Shown here: piece after piece, positions 1 to 14,052 of the stretch
Layout of the letters: each line of letters starts with the position of its first letter
How positions within the stretch are numbered: the first letter of the stretch is position 1
Origin: Lineus longissimus
Taxonomy: Eukaryota > Nemertea > Pilidiophora > Heteronemertea > Lineidae
Assembly (NCBI RefSeq): GCF_910592395.1
Contig: NC_088309.1
Location: 1,676,501-1,740,500, forward strand
Length of the DNA: 64,000 nt
Direction: 5' to 3'
Notes under the pieces: model-generated
Told to the model about the DNA's origin: nothing
Database searches by the model: none
What the model saw: the letters and a program-made list of their open reading frames with translations, nothing else
Translations under genes and position numbers: made by a program

Positions 1-3000
1 ATATTGCCATGTATTTGTTCTGGTCCGTAAAACAGTAATGTTTTCCTGGATGGCGCACGCTAGCGATTTGTCTCGCGTCTCCGGAGACTTGACTTTGCTT
101 TACTCATTCTCAGGTTGAAAAGTACGAACAACCCAACCACGAGGCATAACTATCGCTAGAATGTATTCTGATATTAAACAAAAGATGACTTTTCTTACCT
201 AACAATGAATGCATGTTGTTACACTTCTCAGTCCAAATAAACATTTCCAATATAATTCTGCTTTGTACCATTTGTGAAAACTTTCTGTTGATCAATTTAC
301 GAAAAAGCTTTCAAAACATTGTTCAGATGAGCCAAAGCTACTGTTGACAATCTCACAGATGCCTCCTATACCGAAACGACGAAAGTTGTGCTAATCACGC
401 CTATTTTAATCTGTTTAATGTATGTGTCCTGATATTTTGTTCCCTTGTGAGTGAGATGATTAAGAACTTTTCAATTTATGCCGGAGAAACTGTTGTCATA
501 GATTACAATAAGTAAATAGGCGTATCGCTTCCTCTCTAATGGTAACCTGGCTGCATTTTTAAAAACAGACTATACTAGATTTTAAGAATTCAAAGGTACT
601 ACAGAATAAGTGATACGATGTTATTTAGATGGTGTGTAAACAGAAGTAAAATTAAGCCTGACATGTGACTCAGTAAGTTGTACATAATCCTTTAGTATGA
701 ACGTATCGTTTTGTTTGTGTGGCAAGTCCTGCTGCCTTGTCCCCCGGAGCAACGGTTGATTAGCAAAGATGGCAGCCATATTGGATTAATGGCGGGAGCG
801 GCAATATACAGCCTACCGTCTGCTCATAGCTTCCGTCAACAACGGAAGCGATAGCTTTCTCATACACACCCGACAAATATATGGAAATTGCTAGAAAATT
901 GGCACAAATCGCCGAGAAAGTGAAAGGTTGCGTTATTAACCTCAGAAATTTACCGCAAATGGTTTTCTCGGGTTTATGGAAATTGTTCCGGAACGGCGCA
1001 ATCTTTGCCTGCTATCTATTCCAACGCCAAAAGCGCTGTCGATTAGCAACTGATTGAAAAACGATGAATATTTGCAAAGCGATAAATTAGTCACCAGTGT
1101 TTCTGCAAAAATAACTTTCGGCGCTGATTTGTTGTGTTAGTTGAAGAAGTATCTAAGGAACCAGATTATCCCGATACTTTTCTGAGTCCGCTTCATTCGG
1201 ATCCGTTCATGGAATTATCTCCCAATGCCTTCTAGACATAGATCTCGCGGCGGTCGATGATGGGAACGTGCATCTATTGATTTTCGGACATCAGAAACCC
1301 TTATTGACAACGCCCTCAGCCACGGTTTTCGTATGTTTATGGCTGTGGTCAGCATCACTGGTCAATCAATGATGTTGCGCTAACTTAACCCCTTGGGAAC
1401 GCAGTAGGAGAAGCCTGGAAGCACTACGACTTCAGGACCGCAAGTCCATTTCCCGTCCGTTTTGACGACTTCAAACGGTGAATCACAAGGCGCAGCATGT
1501 CCAGGACCGACAAGCCGCCGCTCCGAGATTTCTCTCGGCTCCTAGGCCGACCATGATCAACCGATATAGATGACCAACTCAGCAAAACAGGTCAGCACAG
1601 AAATAAACTCATATTGTTCAATATCAAGAGGGGACAGCTAGTTTTTGACGGATCTATTGTCAAACCTTGAAAAGCGGTCAGCTGCTTTTCGTGTCCACTT
1701 GCACCCTCTGAACCGGGCGGACCGCAGTCTAGACCCGATCATAAGTGACATTTATTGTGCATACATCCATAGGAGTGCTCATAGCTAACACTGTCAAACA
1801 CATCAGGAATCCACAACAAGTTATTCAATCTTGTTGGACGATACTCGTTTCTCTCAAGTATATCACTCGCTCAATGCATGCGCATCCTTTATTTGTACTG
1901 CTATCATGAAGATGATGGAAAGACCGTCATCATCCATACGCGCATAACCGTCCGTTCTGAAAAGGAAATTTCATGGTGGTTGGACTCCGACCCCAGAGTG
2001 GCAATTGGCAGAAAAATCGATCCAGTCAACTCACAGTCGATAAATCGTCATTTGGGATACTACCTGGCATCGGCCTAACTTGCCCTAGAAATTTGTTGAG
2101 CATCCATATAGATACGCTAGAAGAAGTGAATGTCCCAGATAGATGTCATACGTTCATTCAACCTCAGGATTAAACCACAACTAAAATGAACTGTGACCTT
2201 CTGAGACGTCGGCGTTAACTCTCAGAAGGCATCGTTCGAATGCGTAAGCGTTAGGTGAAATCTAATAATTGAGGAGCTTCATAACTAAACTTAATTAAAA
2301 CATAATGAAGGCAGCCTGTTGACAGAAGACCATTTCCTCGTTTTGACGCCGTGTACACAGCCAGCGTTGCGTGTGCCTTCCGTGAGCTAGGGGCGGTTAC
2401 ACGAATGAACACGACAGCGTTCTTTAGGAAACCAACTGGGCATTGTCCACGGGCCTCGCTTCGGGAAGGCAACGGGAAGTTGAGAGGAAATTAACGTTGG
2501 CTATAACAAATCTGATTTGTTACGACTTTTGATAAACTTGCCATGTGTGTCAATATTTTCAATCAACTTGGAAATTAATACGCCGCTGTGTTATTGGTGT
2601 ATATGTGAAGTATTTACACCGTAAGGGTAAGCGGGGGCCTAGTAGTGTCATTACTCGCTGTGAGAAGTGGGAAAGGAAGAACTATGACGTGCGATACGGA
2701 GATAACATGACATCAGGAACAGTAGTCAATACTTTTGGCACAATAAATTGGCAAAAAGGCAAATTTAATTAAATGCCACCCAAGTTGGGGTGGTCGACAA
2801 TTATTTGCTCCAGGTTGTCGATGACTTTATCAACAGTTAATGAGAGGCTGATTCAGTTTCCGTCTTATTCGTGACTGTTTTGATTACTTTCATTCAGTAA
2901 AACAAACTCGTACATGTCAAAAAAGGATCTGTATTTCGTCGCTCTCATTCAGATACAATAACCCGGGAAAAATGAAAAATGAGATTGACAACTCGTCATC

Positions 3001-6000
3001 AGTCATTTGCCCACTCTAAAACAGTTGGCAAATTAGGTGTCCTTTATGCGAAGCTAACAAAATCGAAGCAATTACAACAAAATAGAAGTAAAACTGTACA
3101 GTAGAAAGACTAAAAAATGTACAAATATGCATTTTTTGTGTCTCTGTAAGACTTTTATAATATCGAGTAGTTGTATTGAGCATAACTAGCTCCTCATAAT
3201 TTTCTTCTTGAAGTTCACGCAACCTTTTAGTTTGAGAAGATCGGTTTTTTACGAAATCTAGTCCAATTTCGCGACATGACTCTCAAAAAAAATTCAATGT
3301 ACCGAAAATAGCTAAGAATAACATCCGAACCCGAGTTATGAAGTAATCACATAAAGGACTCAAACACCAATTGACCTACCTATAATCCTAAATTGTAAAC
3401 ATGTAAAAGCTTTTCTTTGACGTAGAGGCCACTAGACGTATTGCAGAGTTTGATTTTCACATTTCTATATGTGAGTTCAGTACAAAATGGCCATGAACAT
3501 CATGATAAACATACTAAAAACATTCTTACTGGTCTCAGGAAAGCCGAGCACCTGATGGAGTTGATGAGAAATACAAGGCACCGGGAGTGCGAACTACTTC
3601 CATCGGCGTTTACGTACACTTGCCCAAACCTTGAGAGGTTTGTACGAGGGAACCCCATTGGTGCCACCAGAGAAATGCTATAATGATTTCATATACTACT
3701 GTACATTGTGTATCGTTGTGTCCTCCTAAAATGTGACATCATTGTCATGTGTTCAGTTGCCGTATGCATTACCATCAAGGTCTAGCGGGATATTTGTCGA
3801 AATTTCCCGTAAGTTGTAAAAACCCTGCGCGGAAATTTGGTCAATACGCAAAGAAAATTATTAAAATTTATTTTGGATACACTGGTGAAGTTCCCACACA
3901 AAAATTTAAGACATGAAATATATCCTTAGTGTTTTTTTGCATTCTGCATTAAGGCGACCTCCGACCACGTAGCAATGACAACATGGACTATGACGTTGTC
4001 GTGGTAAGGCCGCTAGTCGCAGCGCCGAAATCGCTCTAAAAACAATGAATTTTCAGGACAACCTGTATTGCATCTCAGCAGTCTCAATCAGATTAGAAGC
4101 GTCAAAATGTAAAAAGCATGTCCTTTATACCGTAATATACATGTTGAGTCCGCCAACAAAGGCGTAAACCAATTAACAATGCATCTCCCACCGAGATTGG
4201 CATTCGCTGGTTAGTAATGTTGACCCTGCTTAATGAGCCATCCATATATCCTGTCATTATTCGTGTAACCTACTGAATGGTTGTTACAATCAAGTTGTCA
4301 TTCCCACTGACCCATCTCGCAAAGACTACCTAATTTTAAACGTACTCTGTACGCCTCGAGAAGGATTTTGGGAAGTCATGCGGCGTGGTCTGTCATGTCA
4401 CTACGACAAAATAATTTGTCTTATCTTGTCAAAATTTTGCAGAAATACAACTTTGCGCTCTCATTTCATTATTTTTAGGTTAATTTTAGAGAGACATGCC
4501 CAAATTGAATCTCCATCTTCCATCACCCAGCTCACATTTGATCAATATCTATTCTTCACGTTGGCACTGGCTTAAAATCCCAATAAACGCAACTATTGTA
4601 AATGAAATTTACCGATGGAGGTAAAGCAAAATTGAACTAACGCTGGCGTCTGTCTCGCTATTGAACAACTGGATCCTGTTTTGCAGAGAAAAAGGTAGTA
4701 CGTGGTGATTGATAACGTGATAGTTTCCATCAGTACAAAGTCGGGTATCATAAAGGACAGAAAAAGAGCGAGAAAAGCCGATTTAGAAACTGAATGTTTA
4801 GCACATGATGTTTTTGATATTTTCGAAGCAGAATACGAACTCAGCGCGAAAAATGAGTCAATGGAATGTAATAAACAGTTACTCTCTGAGAAGGAATTAA
4901 TGGTCATGTAAATGCAACAGATTATCTTCGTGTTTTTCGTTCTCAAACTACGCGTCTTCATTTCCGCCTGACGTTGAAAATAAAATAAGAACAGAATATT
5001 GATAGGTCAGATGTCTTCTTTTTGTTCCAAGTGTTTCCATAATATCGTAAGAAAACACCTTTCATAACATTGAAAATCTGAGAAGTTTCATCTTGGCCAA
5101 TAACATGGACCTTGAATGATACCACGCCGTGGGTGTCATGACACACCTTCTGTGCGCTTATACCGGTTCAAGTAAATAACCGATAAAGGAATGGACACCT
5201 GTTGTTTAAGTGAGTGTGATTTGTTCAGAAATATGCATACATTATCATCATATTGACATTAATCCTCTATCCCATGGATCTCGGAAAATAATTATATCGG
5301 ACCATTATTGTTGTCAATTGACAATGGAACATGTGGTCGACAAAACAGCGGATGTCGCTGATCGCTGATCTGTTCTTTCCTTCAGTATCAAATATTTCCG
5401 CAATTGTTTTTTTACATGATACTGCAGTTATTATAGATATTGATTAACAGTCTAATATACTATCAATGTTTGGATGACAAATCACAATTTATTATGTTTT
5501 GAGTTTGTGAAGTCAGTCACTGGATAATAACTTGCGTATTATAACATTTTTGGTTGTTCCCCATATTTCCGTATTTCCATACTTGAGAACTTAGTCAATA
5601 CCTTAGCAAGTTGTGTAGACATGTACATGCACATTCGTTACACGATTCGTTACACGATTCGTGCACGATTCTTAGTTGATATCTTAACTAAGATGAGAAT
5701 CTTACACGAATCCTGTAACGCATGTACATGCACATGTACACGAAACGGGATAATTTGTCACAGACCCTGGTATGAAGATATGGCATCAGCCAAGCAGCCT
5801 GGATATGCGTGAATCGTGCGACAGCGGTAGCCAATAGGATTGAAGAGCGTATAACTTGAGAGCGAGCGTGTTAAGTTTATTTTCGACACACTAAACACAT
5901 GTATTAAAAAGTGTACATACTATCTGACTGAACGAGATGTAGGTCTCAAGTTTAAATTGCTTCGATTTTCAGCAGTGTGGCCATTCGGTGCAAAATTCTC

Positions 6001-6641
6001 CAACACATCTGAGCTCGCATTTTCATAGGCCTGTTTCATCAAAATTTGAACAACATGGACCTTTCCATGTATAGCGGTGATGGCACTTGAAAACTACGTG
6101 TGTACATAGTCTATTGGATTTTGCGTTGATATCGGTGCAAAACACTCGTTCAGAAGTTTTGTATACCTCTTCACTTTGAACATGTTGCATCAATAGCTTG
6201 TTATGTCCAACGAAGTGTCCGCCTACGTATTGCAGTGGGCAATGTAAAAAAAGGCAGTAACTCCACTCTAACCCCTACACCGTTTTGTGAAAACCATTTT
6301 ATGTTAAATTTTGTCTCAGTTCCTTAAAATGACGAATTCTCCAATCAAGCCATTCAAACATCTTCCAACAACAACTGGGTTATCCTTGCGTATCCTAGAT
6401 TCCACGCGTTCCCAAAAATTCACTATTGCCATACACGGGACAGCAAGCGAGACCACGGCCTTTCATGAGAGAAACACGTAGAATCTTGTCACTGTTGTTT
6501 AGGGGTCTATAAGCTGTGAGAAAAAACTCAATAAAAGTTTCACCAACCTTGCCCTACAACTGGAACCGAGAACACACAGACATGACAGAACCCTCTCTGA
6601 TTTGAGTCACATAGGACCCAAAATACATGTACTATACTTAC
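1..6641. other. Non-coding or unassigned stretch, left end
   Basis: No open frame here has a recognisable domain or a convincing pair of splice sites. Frames are short and full of low-complexity residues. It holds an imperfect inverted repeat near 5618-5745 (listed separately). If the BH3-like exon at 6642-6759 belongs to a Bcl-2 family gene, this would be its downstream intron. I looked for the BH1 signature (Trp-Gly-Arg after Asn) on the minus strand by scanning for its reverse complement and found none in context. Confidence 0.5.
5618..5745. repeat. Imperfect inverted repeat with internal tandem copies
   Basis: The left arm holds two direct copies of a CGTTACACGATT-type unit plus a related third copy. 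A short central hairpin (CTTAGTT paired with AACTAAG around GATATC) follows, and the right arm reads back as the same kind of sequence (GATTC...TGTAACGCATGTACATGC). Both outer ends contain ACATGTACATGCAC-like palindromes. The arms are roughly 55-60 bp with several mismatches. It could be a small foldback element or a decayed MITE. No target-site duplication was recognised. Confidence 0.6.
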
Positions 6642-6759
6642 CTGTAAGACTTCCGCATCAATCCCAGCCCGGTCTGCGATGTCATCACCGATTCTTCTTA
6701 GCCTGCGTGGTGGCGTTTCTTCGGCAATTCGTAGCAGCACCAGACGTCGCCGGATCAGG
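6642..6759 (-). CDS. Candidate internal exon with BH3-like motif (Bcl-2 family?), partial gene
   Basis: Read on the minus strand, a TTTTAG acceptor precedes 118 bases that stay open for 39 codons and end at CAG followed by a strong GTAAGT donor. The peptide contains PRRLRRIGDDIADRAG, which matches the BH3 pattern L-x-x-x-G-D-x-hydrophobic of Bax, Bak and BH3-only apoptosis regulators. In those families the Leu and Asp bind the groove of pro-survival Bcl-2 proteins. The upstream part is basic (LIRRRLVLLRIAEE). The position four residues before the Leu, usually hydrophobic, is Pro here. BH1 and BH2 exons were not found in the remaining 6.6 kb, so the gene would continue past the window edge, or the exon belongs to a BH3-only or unrelated protein. 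The splice context is seen; the family is inferred from a short motif. Confidence 0.45.
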
Positions 6760-9700
6760 CTAAAACACGACCTGTCCCATACGGTTTTTTATCATGCCAC
6801 TCCCAAACAAAGTATTTTCTGTATACCCCATATGGTAAAATCACAGGTCTTCGTCACTGATGAAGAATTTCGCCTTGTCCCGACCGTGTCATGGCCGGAT
6901 CCCGCTCTGTAGAATTATTCTCTCCGCATGCAAATATGCCAAATCTCAACTAGTGTCCCCGTGATGCCTTAAACTTGTTACAAATCCCAACTAATCAGAA
7001 ACCAAAAAATCTGTCCAGACAAAATAAAGATCGCCTGGGCTAGGAGATGGTGTTTATATTGTCTTGGTGCCTTGGCTGTGTTGCATTCTGTTGGTTAGCA
7101 TGTCTTGCTCACTCTCTTTGACTAATGTTGCTGAAAACATGGATATACTCCGCGGTCAAGTCTGTTTGGAACTTTTTAAATAATGCCTCCATGTGCATTT
7201 ATCACGCAAAACACTTTAATGATATGCATTAATAAAGTAGGCGAACTTGAATTCTTACAAGTTCCTCAATGAAGTCTTTTGAATCCAATTTATGCCATTT
7301 TCGAAGAAAATATCGCACTAAGACACGCGGTCTTATTTAGCGCCACCAGGACATAAGGTGGGAAGTCCAGTCGTTTTAAACACCATAGGGTGGTCTGTAG
7401 CCACGTTCCGCGATGAGGCCAGACGTTGTTGGTGGTACTTATGGCCAGTGTGTGATGTTTAACATGCAATAAAAATATGTCAAAAATCCCAATATCATAT
7501 TTGTTTGTTTCGTGCACATCTGCAAAATACCTTCGTCAACGTATGCGCGATTCTTGTCACGAGATGCCAAACACCATTGACGCGTCCATCAAACTATATG
7601 TACACGCCTAGAATACCTGCATGAACTAACATTGACTCAGACTACTAAAATCTGTCCAAAGTAACACGCGTTATGGATTCGAATCTCAGTGCATGTACAT
7701 GTACATGTCGTGTCATGTGCGTTCGGAATATTACCATCTGCTCAAGTTATTCGATAGAAACTGATCCTTCGAGCAGAAAACTGAGAAACGCCTTGAAATA
7801 CAAAAACAAATCTTAACGACGTTTTTTTAAGGAAGGAGATTTTGTAATGGGACGAAGTGCTGAAGAACCGCGCCAGCATCATACTGGTTGTGGTCCGATC
7901 GAAGTCTTCTTCATGTTCGTGTCGACTTGTAGCTTCACCGTCCTTTATATAGTCAATATTCTAGCTGTGGTGACACCGAGATCTGTTGTGGGATGGGAGA
8001 TTTTCACCGGAAACATCTGTGGCTTGATGACAAATACAAATATATTCAAGCTGCAATTGAAATAAACATGTAAATTCAATACATAATTCTTTCGAGAAAC
8101 AGGCGCTGCCATTGATAGGGAGAAATAATACATATTATCTTGTATGTATTACCTTAAATATAAACACCGGCTGTTGTGCATGCATTTATGGAGTACATTT
8201 AATGTGCATAAATCTGTTGCATGAACACCCGATATGCATGCAGGTCACAGACCTGATATCTCTTATAAAAGATTTGATAGTAGTTTGTAACTAGGAATAA
8301 AGATTTTTATCTCTCTTCCTAAAGTATTGTAGCGAACGGACATGAAATTTGAAGAACATTGATTTTCGAACATTATATGTGATAACCGAACCAGTGTTCA
8401 AAACCAATACAAACTGATTGACCTATTAACATGATTAAGATGGATATATTTATGAAAGTCTTAAATGATAACTGGCATATGATTGCAAGTAAGCGAGTCG
8501 CTCTCTAAAACGATATGATGATGTGATTGGCATGACTGACGTGCAGCCATCAATCGTATTTCGATATACCATTGATGCATACATGTACTTAGTAACCACG
8601 TAATCTGTTCAAGTGCAGAAAAATAACCCGTCTATTATTTCATCAGGTCGGTTCCCATTCATCGAGATTGCCACCAAACCATGGATAAATACTGTTGATT
8701 AGTAACGGATAATGGGGACTAAACACACAGATACTCGCCTCCAAGTTGAAAAACAAAAATTGACGTTTTTTGCTTGCCGTCACAATATAGGTTTCAGATG
8801 ACAATTGCTTATATAACAAATAAAATAGACGTGTTTTGTCCGTGTGTCATGCTTCGTGGGTAGAGTTTTCATAACGATTGTTTTGTAGTTATTCGACCTT
8901 ATAGCATAATTCCCGTTAATGCAGTGTTTTATGTACCAATGTTTCCCTTCGAGTCGCCTCTCAATGTCCGATGCTAATTCACATCACAAAGGCAAAACGT
9001 TTTGCGACGCATGCAGGTGATGCGTCAGATGAAAGTGCTAGTTTTTCATTTACTGACGTATCAAAAGGCTGTTGAAGATAATACACATACGTGCAGACAG
9101 CCAATGCACCTGAACATTTGGCTGGAAATACAAGATTGTCCTATAAATGCGCACCGAAAAATTTGTTGTTGGAGAAGGCATAGTTGCCAAAAAAAATATA
9201 TATATATCAAATAACTATTTTGTTGTCCTAAGCTGCTCTTACTTAAACTCATCCATGGTATCATTAAGCGTATCATCAGTGTAAATGATGTCATGTTTAT
9301 TCAGCAGGTTTGATTCAAAGATCAACATGCGCTATAGGGCCATAGCTAGTGTCAGTGTCGAGCAATTTTTTTCTGCCAAAAACACTCCTCTACCACTTTT
9401 TTATTTATGTTGTAACTCAATATTTGCTTTGATAGTCCATGACTTTTTTCTCATGAAAAAGCAACAAATAAAGGTATGAGGAATTATTTCCTTTTTATTG
9501 TTTGAGATATGTTTGCAGTTGTAAACCTTACCAGGAGGGAAGGAAACTGCGAGAACAGAGAGTGATTGAAATCAACCTTCCACAAAGAAATGCAATTACA
9601 TTTCCAAGCAGGAATCAGCAAGAAATGCGATCGTTCTTAAGCCAAAACCATTTTGATTTATGTTGTGCGTTCAATTTTTGATCGAATTAGACGCTGCAGG

Positions 9701-12700
9701 CATGACACAAACTAAAATATCAAATCGGGAGAGCAAAATACGTGTGTGTTAGATTAATTTTCTGATAATAATTAATTGACGTCTGATGTTATATAGTATG
9801 CGTATAATCTTAGAACATACTGCTGCTTCCGAAGGGTTTCATCTTAGCTAAAGCGAACTCCATTGTGACCAGAGCAACTTCCTCATGGTGGTTTACCTAT
9901 CATGCTTATCGGTAAAAGTAAACCCTGTGCCCACTAACCCCTACTCAGGCAATTAACACTTAGTCGACGATTTGAAATATGTTTTGATTCGAATTATTTT
10001 TGAATTGTTCCATTTTTCAAAAAATTTCTTATCAACAGGTATGCCGCAGGTAAAAAATACCTGCTCGGGTTTACATTGACAACAGCATTATCCCGTCCTT
10101 GATTTTTTTTCTCAAATAGACATGCTAGCGATTTCTCCCAAGATTATTATTCATTTGATTGCTAGAATCGTCTATTTGAAGAAAAAAAACTATCGGATTT
10201 ATTGGTAAAGCTAGATTCACAGAAATACATACCAATATTTGAATAACATAAAACAGCAAGACTCTTTCAAATTTATATACATACACGATTTATTACTTAA
10301 CCACAGAGGATAGTACATTTTTGTAACTTACATAACAATGACATGATGGACTGACTACAAGAATGATTACAAACCAGTCAATCGCAAATTTATTGTGCGA
10401 ATAGTTCCCAGCGATTTTTGCCGTTTGTACCCACGGACTATGACATTCTACAGTATATTTTCAAGTTAAGTCATTGTAGAGAAAAGTCCTTCATCGTGTT
10501 GATGTGATGTAGGATCTACTGTTCCGCACAATCATGTCACGTACAAAAAAGTTTTCTTCACACCATTAGAAAAACAGCTGTACTAATCAATTATCCACAC
10601 CGTCGGAAATTTTCGCCACAGCAGGAAACTTACTAGAAAATGTTTGAATGAATTACTATTAAATTATTTTTCATTTCGAAACTGAAGATAATTTTCTAAT
10701 TTTAGTTCCGATTTTCATAGGTTAGAAGAATACCAAGGAAGTAACAAAAGCTTGATTTAAAGATTTAGGTTGCTATAACGCAGGGTTATCTGCGGATCTA
10801 CCAAATATATTTGTGAAGTATGTATCACAGTTCGAACACAAACATGTTACAGACAAAACTGGCAGGTTTCGCAATCGGTACGAGCGACGAAATATACGAA
10901 ATATGAAGGTCAGTTGTCTTATCAAGTTCTGAACTAATTCATTTGCGCAAGAACTGTAAACCATCTTTCGTAGTTGAAGAAGGAATCGAGAAACTTTTAA
11001 AAGACTGATGGTGACAAAATGCATTTAAAATACTTCGTACTTATCGTTCGTATAGCTCTTATAAGTGATACGAAACCTGCTTCTCGCAAAACGCCGCATC
11101 GTAACAGAAAAGTCTGTGGTAATAGCACATTGAAATCAAAATATAACCAATGCAATAAATACATAAACAAATAATCGTAGATTGATAACGCAACACCAGA
11201 CAATATGATATATCAATTTTCTGAAACTTCCATTTACATATACTGATGGTGACTCGCGTATCTCACATCTTAAAATTGCTGAAAACTGCCACTGACTGCG
11301 CTGACTTATGATTTTTCTTTAAAAAGCTATTTAAGAATCCATTAATTGACTCAATTGTGGTACCAAGAAACTTTATATACTTACTTACATCTAAAATGAT
11401 GTTTTTTGTTTTCAAGTTGAAGTACGTGGTTGGCTATTTATTCAGTTTCACTTACATGTATTGTTATTTGTTTTCCGTTAATTCAAAATCTATTTCTCAA
11501 CGTCTCAAATACAAGGTGAAAGCGGTTTAGATATTATTTCATTTAGCGTATTTTCCAACAAAAATATCAGAATATTGAATGGAATTATCCATTACTGTAT
11601 TTATCACATTAATTTAACTTTAATTCATCTTAATATTAATTTTAGTTCTTTTGGAACAGTAAAACCGCTGCAATAAAAGGTTTTGCAAGAATGAGAGACC
11701 ACTGTCGGAACTAGTTGCTTCGGTATTGTATATCTGGAAGATATTGCTGTACGATTCCTACTTTTATTTATCGTTGATATCAAAGTTGGATGAAAATAAT
11801 ATATTTTGTACTGTCCCGTAATCGAAAATTCAAACCAATGATACTTTGAATAAATTCGCCATGTAAGTCATCGTCTATTTATAACACATTCTTGTTTGAC
11901 TGACATTTCCATGAGATATAAAATACTAATATGACTGCAAGTGACATGGTGATATCCCAATCGCGATAAAGAAATGAGATAAGATTTGCTAATATTTGCT
12001 TTGCTGAAGGGAAATCCAAGTTGCATCGCGCAATTCGCCCACTGGGTCTACGCCAACCTATCGAACTGACTTGCCTCGGAGGTAATCGAGGTACAAAGCT
12101 CTAGTTCGAAACCGCCAAACAACCATGAGTGGTTGCAAAACATCGCCGCGTAGCAACAATATGGTTTGTCGGCAAAACACTCAGAGTTCTGCACTCGGCC
12201 ACTGCTCTAGTACAGACAGTCGGGACTGGCATCAAATAAATATTCAGCTAATGTAATCGTTTACTGCTACATTTTTGATTATAATCTAGTTTCACCAGTC
12301 TGAGACCGTTTCGAAATATATACATGTGTACAAGTTAAGCCTAAATATAGGCACATGGTCGTGGGATGTTATTCAACATGTTCAATTAGGAAATTAATCA
12401 GTCGGCGACCCCAATTTTTCCGATGGATATGACGTCATGTTTTGCATGGCCTTTGCGTCGATTTCCTCGTGTAAATTGATGACGTTGTCTTACATTTATG
12501 AAACTACAGTACCTTTAACTATCGGGATACACAGCACTAAGCTTCAAGTGACTTGATTGCTTGAATAAGGGAAAGCCGATCGATACTACTCACGGGGTAG
12601 TCTAGTACACCGCGTCGGCTGATGGAGGGAACTTGGCAGTTTTGGCAAGCTCTAGCAGAGCCAGACATTTCGTCAATGAAGTCATAGAACAAAATAGTCA

Positions 12701-14039
12701 TTTTCCGCGTATTAAATCAACCTTATGTAAGGCACTAAGAAAGGTGATTCTTTACCAGAGCTTAATTAAGACAAAGTATGGAATACAAAGCCAGAATTAT
12801 GTTTATGAATGTAATGTGCACGATAGTAAACCTGCTGCTTTATTGTTAAACGATTTTTAGGATGAAGTTTTAATGATTTGGCTGCTGTTTATCACGGACC
12901 TATTTTTTGTACAGACGCTTACAGTGGAGTGAAATATGAATTATACAAACTTGAAATATCGACTGTTAATACCCGGGATAGAACATTTTACGGACGAGTT
13001 CGTGAAGTACTAGACTCTTCAGAATCCCAAGTGTAGTCGCATCCTGTTTGTACCGTTGGCTCCAGAGCAATATATATTGATTTTCAAACCCGAACATAAG
13101 TCCATGATTCTACCGAACTGCACCTGTAGTCCCAGAAAAAGTATCAATTTATGAACATCTTTTATACAGACTGAAAAAAGCGGTTGATTCAGATGTTTTT
13201 TAAAGTGGACACCTTTATAGATTTTGCGGGAGACAAAGTTTGCAATATCAACTCTTGGTCATCATACGACGACAGAGTGCGTATTTCATAACCAAACTTG
13301 ATAGAATTTCTGATAATTCGCAAAGAAAATTACTTATGATTTCGAATGAAAATCGGACTGTCTAGTCTAACTTATATATATTAAACGAATTCGGCGTGGT
13401 CCCCTAATTTAGTTTTGTGCCTTGATGCAAATATATTCTGTGACAAATTTTAAGTATATTAAGTATAAAGGGGTGAATGTCAGCTCGGTGCAGGAAAGTT
13501 TTTGCAACCTATAGCGTTGATAACTCTGATATGAATAATAATTTAAAGAATAAACTGCTTCGTCAGATAGTGAAATAAATTCGTTGCTGTTGGTTTCGAC
13601 GCCCAATAAAACATTGCATAAGCTACGGTCCTCCCTGGGATGTGCCCCTCTTTCAGAAATGATTCATTCAGATTGCCAAGAAATATTACCCTTGTGGACA
13701 ATGTCTTAGTTTTAAAGGAAGTAACGGAAAGCTGATATATCACACTCCGGTTAGTACTCGAAATTACACTATAGACCCAGCGCAAATATGGGACAATTTC
13801 AAATTGTCGAATAGGAATAAATTATTTCTAAATTGACTTACATGATACATCCTGTGTTTCACACTCCTACTCACATTTTGCAGCTTAATAAATTGTCATA
13901 GGTGTTTCACATGCAGTGACATCGTCAGAAACTCACAGTGTCCAAAGAAATCCTGATCATATTTCATGGTTGCATGCCAAGAACTATATACCAGTAACAA
14001 CATAAATATTATTACACAATTTAAGCAGTTGATAGTTAA
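6760..14039. other. Intergenic stretch without recognised genes
   Basis: AT-rich sequence with short unrelated open frames on both strands. A 72-codon frame at 7847-8065 (plus) contains one hydrophobic segment (FFMFVSTCSFTVLYIVNILAVV), but I see no splice sites or family match. The interval 9,500-13,900 lies downstream of the FoxQ2 gene and shows nothing that can be named. Confidence 0.5.
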
Positions 14040-14045
14040 TTTATT
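14040..14045 (-). terminator. Polyadenylation signal AATAAA of FoxQ2
   Basis: The hexamer AATAAA (TTTATT on the given strand) begins 7 bases after the FoxQ2 TGA stop codon at 14053-14055. If used, it gives an unusually short 3' untranslated region of roughly 25-40 bases. Confidence 0.6.
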
Positions 14046-14052
14046 GTCGATT

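Noticed and set aside
1990-2005. Trp-Gly-Arg codons on the minus strand, considered as a BH1 motif partner for the BH3-like exon
   Set aside because: The flanking residues (Leu before, Ser-Pro after) do not fit BH1 and there are no suitable splice sites.
4699-4911. Plus-strand acidic/basic frame after a TTTTGCAG acceptor-like site
   Set aside because: A TAG lies between the acceptor and the frame, the apparent start is GTG, and no family match is visible.
9526-9545. 15-base micro-exon between CTCGCAG and GTAAGG on the minus strand
   Set aside because: No neighbouring exons in compatible phase; splice-like words of this kind are expected by chance.
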